Source: Zoroaster sp. YZ-2022
Taxonomy: Eukaryota > Echinodermata > Asteroidea > Forcipulatida > Zoroasteridae
Assembly (NCBI GenBank): GCA_029582265.1
Contig: CM055823.1
Location: 28,235,228-28,299,227, forward strand
DNA: 64,000 bases
Reading direction: 5' to 3'
Both the position numbers and the translations under genes were made by a program. The notes below the pieces were generated by a model, which was not told the origin of the DNA, did not search any database, and saw only the letters and a list, made by a program, of their open reading frames with translations. How positions within the stretch are numbered: the first letter of the stretch is position 1; every line of letters begins with the position of its first letter. Shown here piece by piece: positions 52,901 to 61,967 of this stretch.

Positions 52901-55900
52901 AGCCGTGTTCGCACTGGACTTTTTTTGGTAAAACTTACCGAGACGATGGGTACTTTTCCCATTTTAAGACCAGTGCGGACAGCCTGGGACATTTTCCTCT
53001 CAGTTACTTTTCCTGAGTCCAGCGGTTACTTCTACTGGCCAACTGCTGCCCAGGAAAACTGACCAGGTAACTTTTCCCGAGACGATAAGTCCAGTGCGGA
53101 CAGTGCAAGTCGGTAAAAGCGGCTCAGGAAAGCGTACATCCGGCCCGAGCGCAAGGTCGTGCTACACAGGGACACCACGCATGCGCTTTGCATTGTTTCA
53201 CCGCACGGTGGGGGGCGGACCGGGCGCATTTAATGCATGTGCATGTGTAGCAAGTTTTCTGTGCGTTGTTGTTGTTCCTCTTTTGGTGGCAATCATGGCA
53301 GATATTATCATTGATACAGGCGGAAGTTTGATTGGTGCTACCAGTGCATCATTTCCAGATGATAATGAAGGACGTCAACGTCATGTCTTACGACGAAAGA
53401 AAGCAGGACAACGGATGTGTCGGCTATACGTCAACGTAGGGTCAACGTAGAAAGGTCACGTAAAGCGCCCTCATGAGTCATTATACTGACAGCTCGGTTA
53501 CTTCTACCACGGTCTCGGTAAAACCTTCCCCCAAAAAAAGTCCAGTGCGAACACAGCTAATGAAATACAAGTTTCATTTCTGCAGTTAATTACCTTCAGA
53601 TTTGAAGTATAGTGTTTGACAAATATTTTGTATTAACCCTAACTCCCTAGGCCCATTTGCTTACACATAACCTGAATCCTTCCTAACTCCCTAGGCCCAT
53701 TTGCTTACACATAACCTGAATCCTCCCTAACTCCCTAGGCCCATTTGCTTGCACATAACCTGAATCCTTCCTAACTCCCTAGGCCCATTTGCTTACACAT
53801 AACCTGAATCCTTCCTAACTCCCTAGGCCCATTTGCTTACACACAACCTGAATCCTTCCTAACTCCCTAGGCCCACTTGCTTACACATAACCTGAATCCT
53901 TCCTAACTCCCTAGGCCCATTTGCTTACACACAACCCGAATCCTTCCTAACTCCCTAGGCCCATTTGCTTACACATAACCTGAATCCTTCCTAACTCCCT
54001 AGGCCCATTTGCTTACACATAACCTGAATCCTCCCTAACTCCCTAGGCCCATTTGCTTACACACAACCTGAATCCTTCCTAACTCCCTAGGCCCATTTGC
54101 TTACACATAACCTGAATCCTTCCTAACTCCCTAGGCCCATTTGCTTACACATAACCTGAATCCTCCAAAATCCTTCAGTAGTAAAGCAAGCACATGACAT
54201 GTATGCACACATGTGTTTCTAATCTGTGATACATGTACATGACCAGGGACCCTCCCTGCATGCATGGAGCAATAAACAGTGTCCACTGACCCAAGCACTG
54301 ACCTTGCAATCACTACAACAAACATGGATGTACATGTACCATGGAAAGGCATGTATGCCTAATCCTTCACTTTAGCAAAGAGGATTTTGGAGGATTTTGG
54401 AAGGTTAGTGTTAAACTATTTGTTTTCCTTTCTTTCAGGAAAATATAAATGTTCAGATTTAAAACAATATTGCCAGAAATCACTGGTGAAATCATAAGAA
54501 AGAAAAACACATCTTGTTAGCTAACGTAAATGTGACCAGGGATGTGATTTGACAAAAGTAAAAAAAATCCTGCAAAATGGGCAGCGGGCCTGGGTCTCCC
54601 TTTGGTCTAGAGGACAAAGCCCCCTGAACCTCCTGTGGGTAGCGGGCCTGGGTCTCCCTTTGGTCTAGAGGACAAAGCCCCCCTGAACCTCCTGTGGGTA
54701 GCAGGCCTGGGTCTCCCTTTGGTCTAGAGGACAAAGCCCCCCTGAACCTCCTGTGGGTAGCAGGCCTGGGTCTCCCTTTGGTCTAGAGGACAAAGCCCCC
54801 CTGAACCTCCTGTGGGCAGCGGGCCTGGGTCTCCCTTTGGTCTAGAGGACAAAGCCCCCCTGAACCTCCTGGATGTTTAATTTTGGAGGATTTACAGACT
54901 CTCTCCATCTCCACAAACAAGAAACTAGAGGTTTGGACACAATACAGGCACAATTCTTTCTTTCCTTGATGGCTACTTCTCTTCTTTCAAGAAATTTTTT
55001 AGGCAAAGGGAGATTTGAAACAAATCCTGAAATGACACAGGCCTGTGTGACATTAATATTTATTTCATGCCTGCACAAGTTTCATGTTTTGGGCAGTTTA
55101 TTTTTACTGGTATATGTACATGTACATGTCTGTATTTGTATGGAATGTCAAGTACATGTACTTGTTTGTACAAATCGATCAATAAAACGCTTCCATGCAA
55201 TGCAATACAAAAGTAATCTTTTAAGATCCATACATTGTGTGAAGCCTTATTTTTTTCTGAAATGTTGTTGCTCTTTTACATTTCTTTCAAATTTGTTTCC
55301 TCAATTGAATTGATGACTTAAGGCCATTTCACGCGAAAGCAAATGCGAAGCGAAATTCGTGACGTCGACAATGGTTCACGGCAAATATTCACGGCGAAGG
55401 TTAGCAAAAGTTGAACACATTTGAACTTGCGCGAATCATTCGCCACGAATTTGATGACGTAAAATTCGCGTCATATCCGCTTTCACGTCAAGTATGAACC
55501 GGCCTTTAGTGTAATATTTTTAATAATTTGGTTTAGTATGCTCTGGTTGTTGTCCTGTTTCGGCTGCTCCCGTTAGGGGTCGCCACAGCGGATCATGATC
55601 CGCATATTTGATTTGGCATAGGTTTTAGGCCGGATGCCGTTCCTGACGCAACCCTCCCATTTATCCGGGCTTGGGACCAGCACTAAGCATGCACTGGCTT
55701 GTACATCCCCAGTGGCTGGGTTCAATTCGGCCCTCGCAGCAATTATGGTAAAGTGTCTTGCTCAAGGACACAAGCACCATGGTCGCGGCAAGGCTTCGAA
55801 CCCACACACTCTGACGACTCAGCCATCAGAACACAAATCCGATGCACTAAACCGCTCGACCATGGCACCCCACGTTTAGTATGCTCTGGTAAATCCTTAA

Positions 55901-58900
55901 AAAAAAAAAAAAAAAGCTCATACATGTATTTACATCATTGAAAATTAACTTACTTCCCTTCTACAATGAAAATAAAAAATTGCTAGCAAAGTAGTGGGAC
56001 ACGGAATATACACCTGTTATACTTACGTGAGGGGTCAACCATTAGAGCAAGGTGGGCGTGTCCTCTAGGATGGGGAATGCTTTTCCCTACGGTCACATGA
56101 AAATTGCCTGCAACCTGTCGGAAATATGAAACAGATATTGTCAACAAAATTCTTGGGGGGGGGGGGAAATATATAAATATAGTTGCTAAGATTGACTCGA
56201 GGCATCTGGAAAGAAAAATTATTTGTTTGACCCAAGTACAGGACTGTGAAGCCCCTCTGACAACCACTCCACCCCCATCATCATCATCCCCCCCCCCCCC
56301 CCCCCCCACAACAGACTTTAGAATGTTACCTTATTGACAACCAAACTGCCGTGTATTCTGCAGGCGTCAGGTTCTCCTTTACCCTTGTAAATAGATGCTA
56401 TCTTGGTAGGACTGCTATCGAACCCTGTCTGGAACAAAAGGTCTTGCAAGGCATGTTCCTCTTTCAAAGCTTCTTTTATTGTCCGGAATATCCTGCATAA
56501 AAAAAGGCAAGGCAATCATTTGCAGACATGCAACTTTGTAATTGCAAAAAAAGAGGAAATGGCCGAGCACACAAAACTTTGTACAGTGTTTTTCAGTTTT
56601 CTATACCACTATTACTAACCCCTTGCGTACGGTTGACGGCTATAGCCGCGGCTTGCGGACAGGCCACTGGGCTGTTGAATTCATTGATTTTCCAGCTGCA
56701 TCTGCTGAGAATTCGCCTTGAATAGAAATCTTCAAGAAGGCTGGTAGTTTGGTGAACCATATTGTCCTTGAATGGAAGTGTTATATAATAGATTGGGCTT
56801 TCAAGAGCTTTCTGAACACAGCCCTTTCAAGAGCTTTCTGAACACAGTCCTTTCAATTATGCTATGTGAGGACTTCACGTGCGATGAATAGGGTATGCCC
56901 GGTTTAGCTTGCCCTCTCATTGTTCGGTCTGTACACTCGGCTGAACAGTGCCGTTGTGCATATGTCCACGGCCGGGTTCGACCCAGCGCTTCCCAGCCCC
57001 ACAGATGTTTCTTGGTTGGCCGCACTGCCTTCACTCGGTAAAAATAATACCGTACGCAAGGGGTTAAAGAAAAAAGAGGAAATCAGCTGATCACCTGAAA
57101 AGTTGCATGCCTGCATTTGTAATTTTCCTGAAAAATGTATTATAACTTAACCCTCCTATGGTTTGACCTTTCAAAACCTTTCAAAATCTGCTTACGGGCC
57201 AAAATGGCTATCAATTATTATGAACCCTTTAAAACCCTCCAGAATTTGTTGCTACTTAACAACCACACCTTTCAATACCCTTTGAAAGGTATTGAAACAT
57301 TTCAACACCAGTTTGTTCAGAGAGTTGTTACACCTTTCGAAACCTTTCATACATGTAGGTCCCTTTTGTCAGACAGTTTTCTCACCTTTCAAAACCCTTC
57401 AGTACAGCAAACTTGAAAGGTTTTGAAAGGTCTGACAATTCTATGGCAACTGCACTGTATATAGGAGGGTTATGATATTGTGTGAGAAAATGAAAAGGTA
57501 GGAAAAATGTTTGCCATTATCATTAGGCATATACTAGCCTATAGCGGTTTACCTCTATAGCCATGTATAGCAAGGAAACTGTTTTTTATCTTGGTATTTA
57601 CGATAAAATGATACACAAGGAAAGTTTTCATGGTCTGAAGTTAGTCGGAACCCAGTTTCATGGTAGGATTTTCAAAATCAAAAGGTAGAATTTCCTACAA
57701 AAGTAGGAAGAATATCATGCCTGCTTAATATATGCAAAATAATTCTTCCAAACTTATTATTTTTAAAGTGCTGTCGTTTTTATGTAAAAATATAAAAACA
57801 ACCTAATTCAAGCAATGTGTTTTAAATATTTTTTCTCTCGATGAAGCATTTTTTTTGGGTGAAGCACTTTACACAAAAATAAGCACACTTTGAGCAGCAT
57901 AAAGTGGATGGCTTGACCTTTTGATTCTAAATATAAACAACAATATATGACAACCACATATGGCATACAAGAGAATGGCTGTGAACTTAAGGAGGAGGGC
58001 CAAAGTTGTGGTACAGCCAAGCCTTTGAGAAGCCCAGTCTGGCCCAGGCTTTACCCGGGCCTCGAGGCCTATATAATCCCCTAGCTGAGTAAAAAAGACC
58101 CATTACTTATGAATAGATCTCAAATAGCTCTTATTGTTAACACAGACTTGATTGACACCTACAGCCAGTATAATGAGCTGGTCTAGGCCCTCCAGAAGCC
58201 CAGGTTATGTTGATTGGCAGGTACTGTATTGTTAACAGGATTAGAACTCATAAAAGACAGATTAACCCTCCTATGCCCAGGCTGAAATTTGGCCCAGTCA
58301 GCAAGGCACTCACAGACAGTCACTTGAGTATTTTTGGGTGCATTGCCAATTGGTAGGTCAAACCACAGAGTCACACACAGCTGTGTATGAGTGCACTGCA
58401 CAAAGTCAATGGGTTGGGAGTTACATACAAATTTTGAGTGTCTTTGGGTTTGACCTCCTATCACACAGCCACATGTGTTTGCATGTATTTGAGTGCACTG
58501 CACAAAGTCAATGGGTTAAGAGAGACATACAAATTTTGAGTGTCTTTGAGTGTTAAACCTATAGGAGGGTTAAGAGGCCAGGTAGCCTAGGTCTAGCCGG
58601 ACTTCTCAAAGGCTTGGCTGTACCACGACTTTGGCCCTCCAGCCTTACCTCTGTCTCTCACGTTGTTCGGGAGACATTTCAAAGAAAACAGGTTCTTCTT
58701 TTAAAGCTCCATGGGCAGGACTTGTTGTCACACCAGAGACATCTACAACATCAGCTCCAATCCCTGTAGAAAAGCAGATCATGTTTTTTCATGATGGGAA
58801 ATACAGGGTACTACACATGGTGGTCGGTACTCAGGATCCCGCAACCATCCCTGGTAGCGTATCTCTCTTAGACATATAGGTAGTGTAATGTATGTTTTTG

Positions 58901-61540
58901 TAGCATTTCAAATTCCTCAGGGGTGTATTTGACAAAAGTAAAAATTCCTGAAAAATCGGTAGCGTGCCTGGGTCTCCGTTTGGTCTAGAGGACAAAGACC
59001 CCTGAACCTCCTGTGGGTAGCATGCCTGGGTCTCCCTTTGGTCTAGAGGATAAAGCCCCCCGAACCTCCTGTGGGTAGCAGACCTGGGTCTCCCTTTGCT
59101 CTAGAGGACAAAGCCCCCTGAACCTCCTGTGGGTAGTGGGCCTGGGTCTGCCTTTGGTCTCGAGGACAAAGCCCCCTGAACCTCCTGTGGGTAGCGGGCC
59201 TGGGTCTCCCTTTGGTCAAGAGGACAAAGCCCCCTGAATCTCCTGTGGGTAGCGGGCCTGGGTCTCCCTTTGCTCTAGAGGACAAAGCCCCCCTCCCTGA
59301 ACCTCCTGGATGTTTAATTTTGGAGGATTTACAGACTCTCCACATCCCCACAAACAAGAAACTAGAGGTTTGGACACAATACAGGCTACTTCTCTTCTTT
59401 CCAGAAAATTGTAAGGCAAAAGGAGATTTGTAAAATATCCTGAAATAAGGAAAAATCTTTAGAAATCAGTTAACCCTCCTACTGTTTGACCATTTGAAAC
59501 CATTCAAAATTTCCACTTACCAAAATGCCCATTGGTTTTGTACACACCTGGTGATACCATTTGAACAGTGTTGGTAGCAAGCTTTACTACCATTCATATC
59601 CATTCAAATGGTTTTGAATGGTGGATACACTACACCTTAGTGTGTTTCCATAGCCGAATGGATTCAAATAGTGAATGTACTTCACAGTGACTTATCATTC
59701 AAATGGTTTTGAATGGTGGATACATTACACCTTCTGTGTTTCACATAGCCGAAAAACAAAACCTGCATTATGTAGATAAAGTGGACTATCCATCATCTCA
59801 GTACCCTATGGAGTTTTAACACATGGTGGCCAGTGTACAAGTAATTGATCTACCACTTAAAAATGGCACTAGGGTCTTTAGGGTATAGCAGACCTGTCAT
59901 TCAAAACCATTTACTCATGTCACTGGCATAGAGGGTCCATTAATTCACCACTTAGAAGTATCCAAACAAGGTTTTGTATTAGCTGACCTACCATTCCAAA
60001 CCATTTGGGAATCAATACTGTACACAGTTATTTCACCATTCAAAACCACAAAAGCGAATGGTTTCAAATGGTGCATCAACTTGTATGAAAAAGGTACCAG
60101 AAGTAGGAGGGTTAATCTAGTAGTCAGCACTCACATGAACATTTCATTGCCACGGTGATGTCTAAATTGATCCGGAGTTTGCTGGATAAGTCCGTGTCTA
60201 CATTGTACTCATACTTCATGCGTGTGTCCAAGTAGTAACGTATCTCAGAGATCACTAAGATGGCAATTAGTGAGAATGTCAGAAGAGCCACTAAAGAGAA
60301 AATAAAAGACAAACTTTCAGGTTAAAGGGGCAGTATCGTCACAAACAGAGTAGACTTTCGACAGGGCACGGAATCGGTGTCCTAGTTTAGGATTAACACA
60401 GTGACTGAAAATTACTGACTGATATATGACTGATACATGACTGCAGCAGTCGATAATATGACCTTATCATGTGGGGTATTATTTTCAGTGGAAACAAAAT
60501 TAGGCCAGTATTGTCAGCTTTTGGAAGTGAGAATCAAAAGCGAACTACTGCAGTAGTTAGCCGACTGTCGGATCACAAAGGAGCCGCCATACAGAGGCCT
60601 ACAGAAGTACATACACACTATGCAAATGAATTTGCCAATGTCCATGTGCGATTAGCAGATTGTACGTGTCTCTCAGCTAAGCAAGGTCAATTTATTGTGA
60701 CTCCCCCCCCCAATATTTTTTCTCAGTCAGCATTTAGAACCTCAATCAGCAAATGAAGCATCAAAGGTACTAGAACAAGGGTTGGTCCAGAATAAATTTG
60801 CAGTCGGCAAACCTATAGCTTTGGGTTTGCCGACATTGTAATGCATTGTATTTACTCACAGGAACAGCTGTGGTAAATTTATCCACAGAAATGTTTGCCA
60901 CTGATGTTAGTAGGCAAACTGCTTCTACACCTGCCCAAAGAAAAATGCCTTCACTATGCCCCTGGTATCAAACTTCCCTAGAAATAATTTGGTTGAGGGG
61001 CTCTCAACCAAAAGTAACATCCAGTTAGATTTAAGAAAGAGTGATGCCAAATAACCCTAACCCTGCCAGACGCAGCACAGTGCATCAGGTGGAAAAGTCT
61101 GGTGCACTTTGATGCATTCAGCTGTCAACACCAGTGCATAAGCAGCCAAGTCTGAGGCTATTGAGAGCTGGTCCCATTGAACAATGCCAGAGTTGTATCC
61201 TGCTGCGTTGGGTGACCACAGACTCTGAGGCAGTTCGGCCTTGAGATTTGTGACCTGAAGGATCTTGCTGCACTGGGCAGCCAAGTCACTTTCTGATGCG
61301 TCTGGCAGGGTTTCTAGCCAAAATACCCTGGAGGGTTAGGGTTAAGGAATCTTTCAAAGAAAAAAGATGGCCAATGTATGAGATTTATTGAGAGCGCCCT
61401 CTATGGTTACCCTAGTTCAGCTTTAATATCTTACATGTGCCACCTGTACTGCTTGTCTCCTGATAGCTTTCTGGGATCTTAGGGAAGGCGTCAAGCTCCT
61501 TCACTACTTTGAGCGTCTGCTTCCGATTTAATCGTCTCAT
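43913..61540 (-). CDS. ERGIC2: ERGIC2 orthologue, whole gene (10 coding exons, ER-Golgi receptor subunit)
   Basis: ERGIC2 (Erv41 in yeast) cycles between the ER and cis-Golgi with ERGIC3 (Erv46) and returns escaped ER proteins. Ten exons join in frame from ATG 61540 to the stop at 43913-43915: 1,134 nt, 377 residues, the same length as human. Short cytosolic N-terminus MRRLNRKQTLKVVKELDAF, membrane segment at about 36-57, a large luminal domain with MKYEYNVDTDLSSKLRIN, DACRIHGSL, GNFHVTVGKSIPHPRGHAH, SHRIDHLSFGELAPGIINPLDG and VPTKL, second membrane segment LVRLCGIIGGIF...FIVSVVCC, and a short cytosolic tail. One stretch is missing at the exon 8/9 joint: human GMLHGIGK is replaced by a single Glu. 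The gene converges on APAF1. Exon calls rest on frame, splice sites and human protein recalled from memory. Confidence 0.94.
44042..44326 (+). mobile_element. TTAA element, CCCTAACCTTCCC family, unexpanded copy
   Basis: TTAA 44038-44041 and 44327-44330. It has the same left half as 24450 but only one GTAAGCAAATGGGCCTAGGG unit. It lies about 42 nt upstream of the ERGIC2 exon 10 acceptor. Confidence 0.8.
44861..45095. mobile_element. Tc1/mariner-like MITE, ATACTACTCAAAACAATTTA ends
   Basis: Inverted ends of about 31 bp. The right end is repeated alone at about 45332-45362, after a dispersed repeat (45110-45330) related to 5260-5475. Confidence 0.75.
45507..45565 (-). CDS. ERGIC2: ERGIC2 coding exon 9
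   Basis: 59 nt encoding FIVSVVCCKYKIGSNPLPQ (human FIVEIICCRFRLGSYKPVN). Acceptor TTTCTAG, donor GTGAGC. It joins exon 8 in frame, but a short human segment between them is not found. Confidence 0.85.
45738..46118 (+). mobile_element. tRNA-derived V-SINE
   Basis: Complete: head with TGGTCGAGCGGTTTAG, B box GGTTCGAATCCC, V-domain, body and ATT tail. A second, shorter copy follows directly at 46121-46366 with the A box altered. Confidence 0.85.
46407..46639. mobile_element. Foldback element with about 110-bp arms
   Basis: 46407-46516 and 46530-46639 are inverse copies with very few differences, and only about 13 nt lie between them. It starts ATAAGTAAGACTAATTGCGG. In the ERGIC2 transcript it would form a long hairpin. 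Confidence 0.9.
46764..47099. mobile_element. TTAA element, CCCATATCC family
   Basis: TTAA 46760-46763 then CCCATATCC; right end GATATGGGATAA. The inverted relative at 52279-52618 matches over most of its length. Confidence 0.8.
47219..47381 (-). CDS. ERGIC2: ERGIC2 coding exon 8 (second membrane segment)
   Basis: ERTLNHNAGSHGVAGVFFKY, DLSSLQITITE, and YWQFLVRLCGIIGGIFSTS (human FWQFFVRLCGIVGGIFSTT). Ends in phase 1; donor GTCGGT is weak. Confidence 0.93.
47474..47954. mobile_element. TTAA element (AGGGACAG) joined to a GTCAAAA-word element
   Basis: 47474-47656 is an AGGGACAGTATCG element whose last 20 bp are lost; 47660-47954 is a relative of 17168-17473, ending GGAGGATTAA. Confidence 0.65.
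48286..48506. mobile_element. TTAA element, AGGGACAGTATCGTCACG family
   Basis: Both arms are present, ending CGATACTACCCCTTTAA. It lies about 50 nt from ERGIC2 exon 7. Confidence 0.75.
48556..48653 (-). CDS. ERGIC2: ERGIC2 coding exon 7
   Basis: MYQYFLQIVPTKL and STHQFAVTEK (human MFQYFITVVPTKL, DTHQFSVTER). A 13-bp minisatellite starts right upstream of its acceptor. Confidence 0.94.
48662..48945. repeat. 13-bp minisatellite GGTGACATGGGAC
   Basis: About 21 imperfect units, starting within 10 nt of the ERGIC2 exon 7 acceptor. Reading frames across it are composition only. Confidence 0.9.
49027..49314. mobile_element. TTAA element, GTCAAAA-word family
   Basis: TTAA 49023-49026 and 49315-49318. 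Ends CCCTTCTGTG and TAAGAGGG. It includes CAAGGTATATCTAGTGCAC as in 17168-17473. Confidence 0.8.
50065..50163 (-). CDS. ERGIC2: ERGIC2 coding exon 6
   Basis: YNFSHRIDHLSFGELAPGII followed by NPLDGDEK, matching human over the whole exon. Phase 1 in and out; donor GTAAGA. Confidence 0.95.
50930..51104 (-). repeat. hAT-like MITE end with 3 units of 58 bp
   Basis: GTGATTTGACAAAAGTAAAA and then units GGGTAGCAGGCCTGGGTCTC. The right part is cut off at CACGTATG. A second cut copy with 2-3 units is at 51985-52125. Confidence 0.75.
52279..52618. mobile_element. TTAA element, CCCATATCC family
   Basis: TTAA 52275-52278 and 52619-52622, start CCCATATCCGCTGATC, end GGCGGAGGGG. Inverted relative of 46764-47099. 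Confidence 0.82.
52911..53560. mobile_element. MITE, AGCCGTGTTCGCACTGGACT ends
   Basis: Inverted ends AGCCGTGTTCGCACTGGACT and AGTCCAGTGCGAACACAGCT with AAT on both sides. Further copies of CCAGTGCGGACAG lie inside. An open frame of 118 codons at 53094 has no recognisable domain. Confidence 0.8.
53637..54410 (-). mobile_element. TTAA element, CCCTAACCTTCCC family, reverse, about 12 units
   Basis: TTAA 53633-53636 and 54411-54414. Read on the minus strand it has the same left half as 24450, then about 12 units of 44 bp to about 53637. Confidence 0.88.
54540..55045 (-). mobile_element. hAT-like MITE with 5 units of 58 bp
   Basis: Starts GATGTGATTTGACAAAAG; units GGGTAGCGGGCCTGGGTCTC ... CCCCTGAACCTCCTGT from 54580 to 54870, followed by the usual family body. 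Confidence 0.85.
55319..55508. mobile_element. MITE, AAGGCCATTTCACGCGAAAG ends
   Basis: 190 bp with the words GCGAA and TTCGC on opposite arms and decayed inverted ends (AAGGCC, GGCCTT). Confidence 0.6.
55540..55874 (-). mobile_element. V-SINE with a fourth kind of tail
   Basis: Minus-strand head (B box near 55795, A box near 55855) and V-domain near 55755. The 3' part is TCCCGTTAGGGGTCGCCACA on the plus strand, a tail seen once here. Confidence 0.75.
56027..56114 (-). CDS. ERGIC2: ERGIC2 coding exon 5
   Basis: VAGNFHVTVGKSIPHPRGHA followed by HLALMVDPS; nearly identical to human. Acceptor CGACAG, donor GTAAGT. Confidence 0.95.
56115..56329 (-). other. ERGIC2 intron 4, with G20 and C12 runs
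   Basis: This 215-nt intron carries a run of about 20 C (plus strand, 56288-56307) and a run of about 12 G (56154-56165). In the transcript these are G20 near the donor and C12 near the acceptor. Confidence 0.8.
56330..56492 (-). CDS. ERGIC2: ERGIC2 coding exon 4
   Basis: KEEHALQDLLFQTGF (human QEEHSLQDVIFKSAF) and DACRIHGSLVVNK (human NACRIHGHLYVNK). Donor GTAACA. Confidence 0.95.
56619..57063. mobile_element. TTAA element, CCCCTTGCGTACGG family
   Basis: Left CTAA-CCCCTTGCGTACGG, right CCGTACGCAAGGGG-TTAA (57064-57067). GC-rich interior without a clear gene. Confidence 0.75.
57151..57469. mobile_element. TTAA element, CCCTCCTATGG family
   Basis: TTAA 57147-57150; right end ATAGGAGGG followed by TTAT. 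The interior repeats CCTTTCAAAACC and its inverse. Confidence 0.8.
57988..58646. mobile_element. MITE, TTAGGGAGGAGGG family, split by a TTAA element
   Basis: Left part to 58261 and right part from 58574. The right end touches the ERGIC2 exon 3 donor at 58643-58648. Confidence 0.88.
58266..58569. mobile_element. TTAA element nested in a MITE, CCCTCCTATGCCC family
   Basis: TTAA 58262-58265 and 58570-58573; ends CCCTCCTAT and ATAGGAGGG. The interior repeats GAGTGCACTGCACAAAGTCA and TTTTGAGTGTCTTTG. Other MITE copies give the empty site. Confidence 0.92.
58649..58763 (-). CDS. ERGIC2: ERGIC2 coding exon 3
   Basis: It encodes IGADVVDVSG (human VGADVLDLAE) and EEPVFFEMSPEQRERQR (human YEPTVFDLSPQQKEWQR). 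Its GTAAGG donor touches the end of a MITE. Confidence 0.93.
58916..59450 (-). mobile_element. hAT-like MITE with about 6 units of 58 bp
   Basis: Starts CAGGGGTGTATTTGACAAAA; units from about 58960 to 59300; then the family body with AAACAAGAAACTAGAGGTTT. Confidence 0.85.
59474..60111. mobile_element. TTAA element, CCCTCCTACTG family (long form)
   Basis: TTAA 59470-59473 and 60112-60115. 638 bp full of CCATTCAAA, GGTTTTGAATGG and relatives. It matches 61968-62617 in inverse orientation. It ends about 20 nt from ERGIC2 exon 2. Confidence 0.85.
60135..60290 (-). CDS. ERGIC2: ERGIC2 coding exon 2 (first membrane segment)
   Basis: LALLTFSLIAILVISEIRYY is the first membrane segment, followed by MKYEYNVDTDLSSKLRINLD and ITVAMKC (human ITVAMKC). 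Phase 1 to phase 1; donor GTGAGT. Confidence 0.95.
60328..60490. mobile_element. TTAA element, AGGGACAGTATCG family, partial
   Basis: GGGGCAGTATCGTCACA at the left; the right arm is missing after TATTATTTTCAGT. Confidence 0.65.
61055..61341. mobile_element. TTAA element, CCCTAACCCTGCCAG family
   Basis: Left ATAA-CCCTAACCCTGCCAGACG, right GAGGGTTAGGG-TTAA (61342-61345). The interior repeats GATGCATC / GCAGCACAGTGC words and inverse CTGGCAGG. Confidence 0.78.
61435..61540 (-). CDS. ERGIC2: ERGIC2 coding exon 1
   Basis: MRRLNRKQTL to SSTGGT, 35 codons plus one base; human begins MRRLNRKKTL. A splice acceptor AG lies at 61559-61560, 18 nt before the ATG, so the leader is spliced. Donor GTAAGA. 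Confidence 0.94.
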
Positions 61541-61700
61541 TTTGGTGATTATATCAAGCTACGAAAATAAAATTAAACATTGGTTTTAACCACAAAGTCA
61601 GACGGGCTGTCGTCAAAGCCACAGATGAACTGAATTAATGAGAGTGATGCATAATCAAAAAAATCTTATCAAATCTTTGGAAGGACACTCATTAAAATAC

Positions 61701-61812
61701 TCCACGGAAAAATGAAAAATATTTGAACACAGGTAAACTTCAGTAATTTTATGTGCTTAGTAAAGATTACTGAAGTTTACCTGTGTTCAAATATTTTTCA
61801 TTTTTCCGTGGA
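61701..61812. repeat. Perfect 47-bp inverted repeat (hairpin)
   Basis: 61701-61747 and 61766-61812 are exact inverses (TCCACGGAAAAATGAAAAAT start) with 18 nt between; weaker pairing extends outward on both sides. It lies in the ERGIC2 leader intron. Confidence 0.9.
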
Positions 61813-61967
61813 GGATTTTAAGGAGTCTCTTTCCAAAGATTTTATAGGCCTAACGTTAAGTGTCTTTTGATGCTCAGACAGTATATTTATAATATTATAC
61901 AGGCCAACAAAAACTTTGCGGTAAATTTCAGGGAAAATATTATTCATGTTATTTATTATATTATTAA

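Noticed and set aside
53094..53450. 118-codon open frame
   Set aside because: Lies inside the AGCCGTGTTCGC MITE. No known domain; it crosses inner repeats of the element ends.
56983..57034. Possible small exon in the CCCCTTGCGTACGG element
   Set aside because: GC-rich and open for a short distance, but no splice sites or family match were seen.
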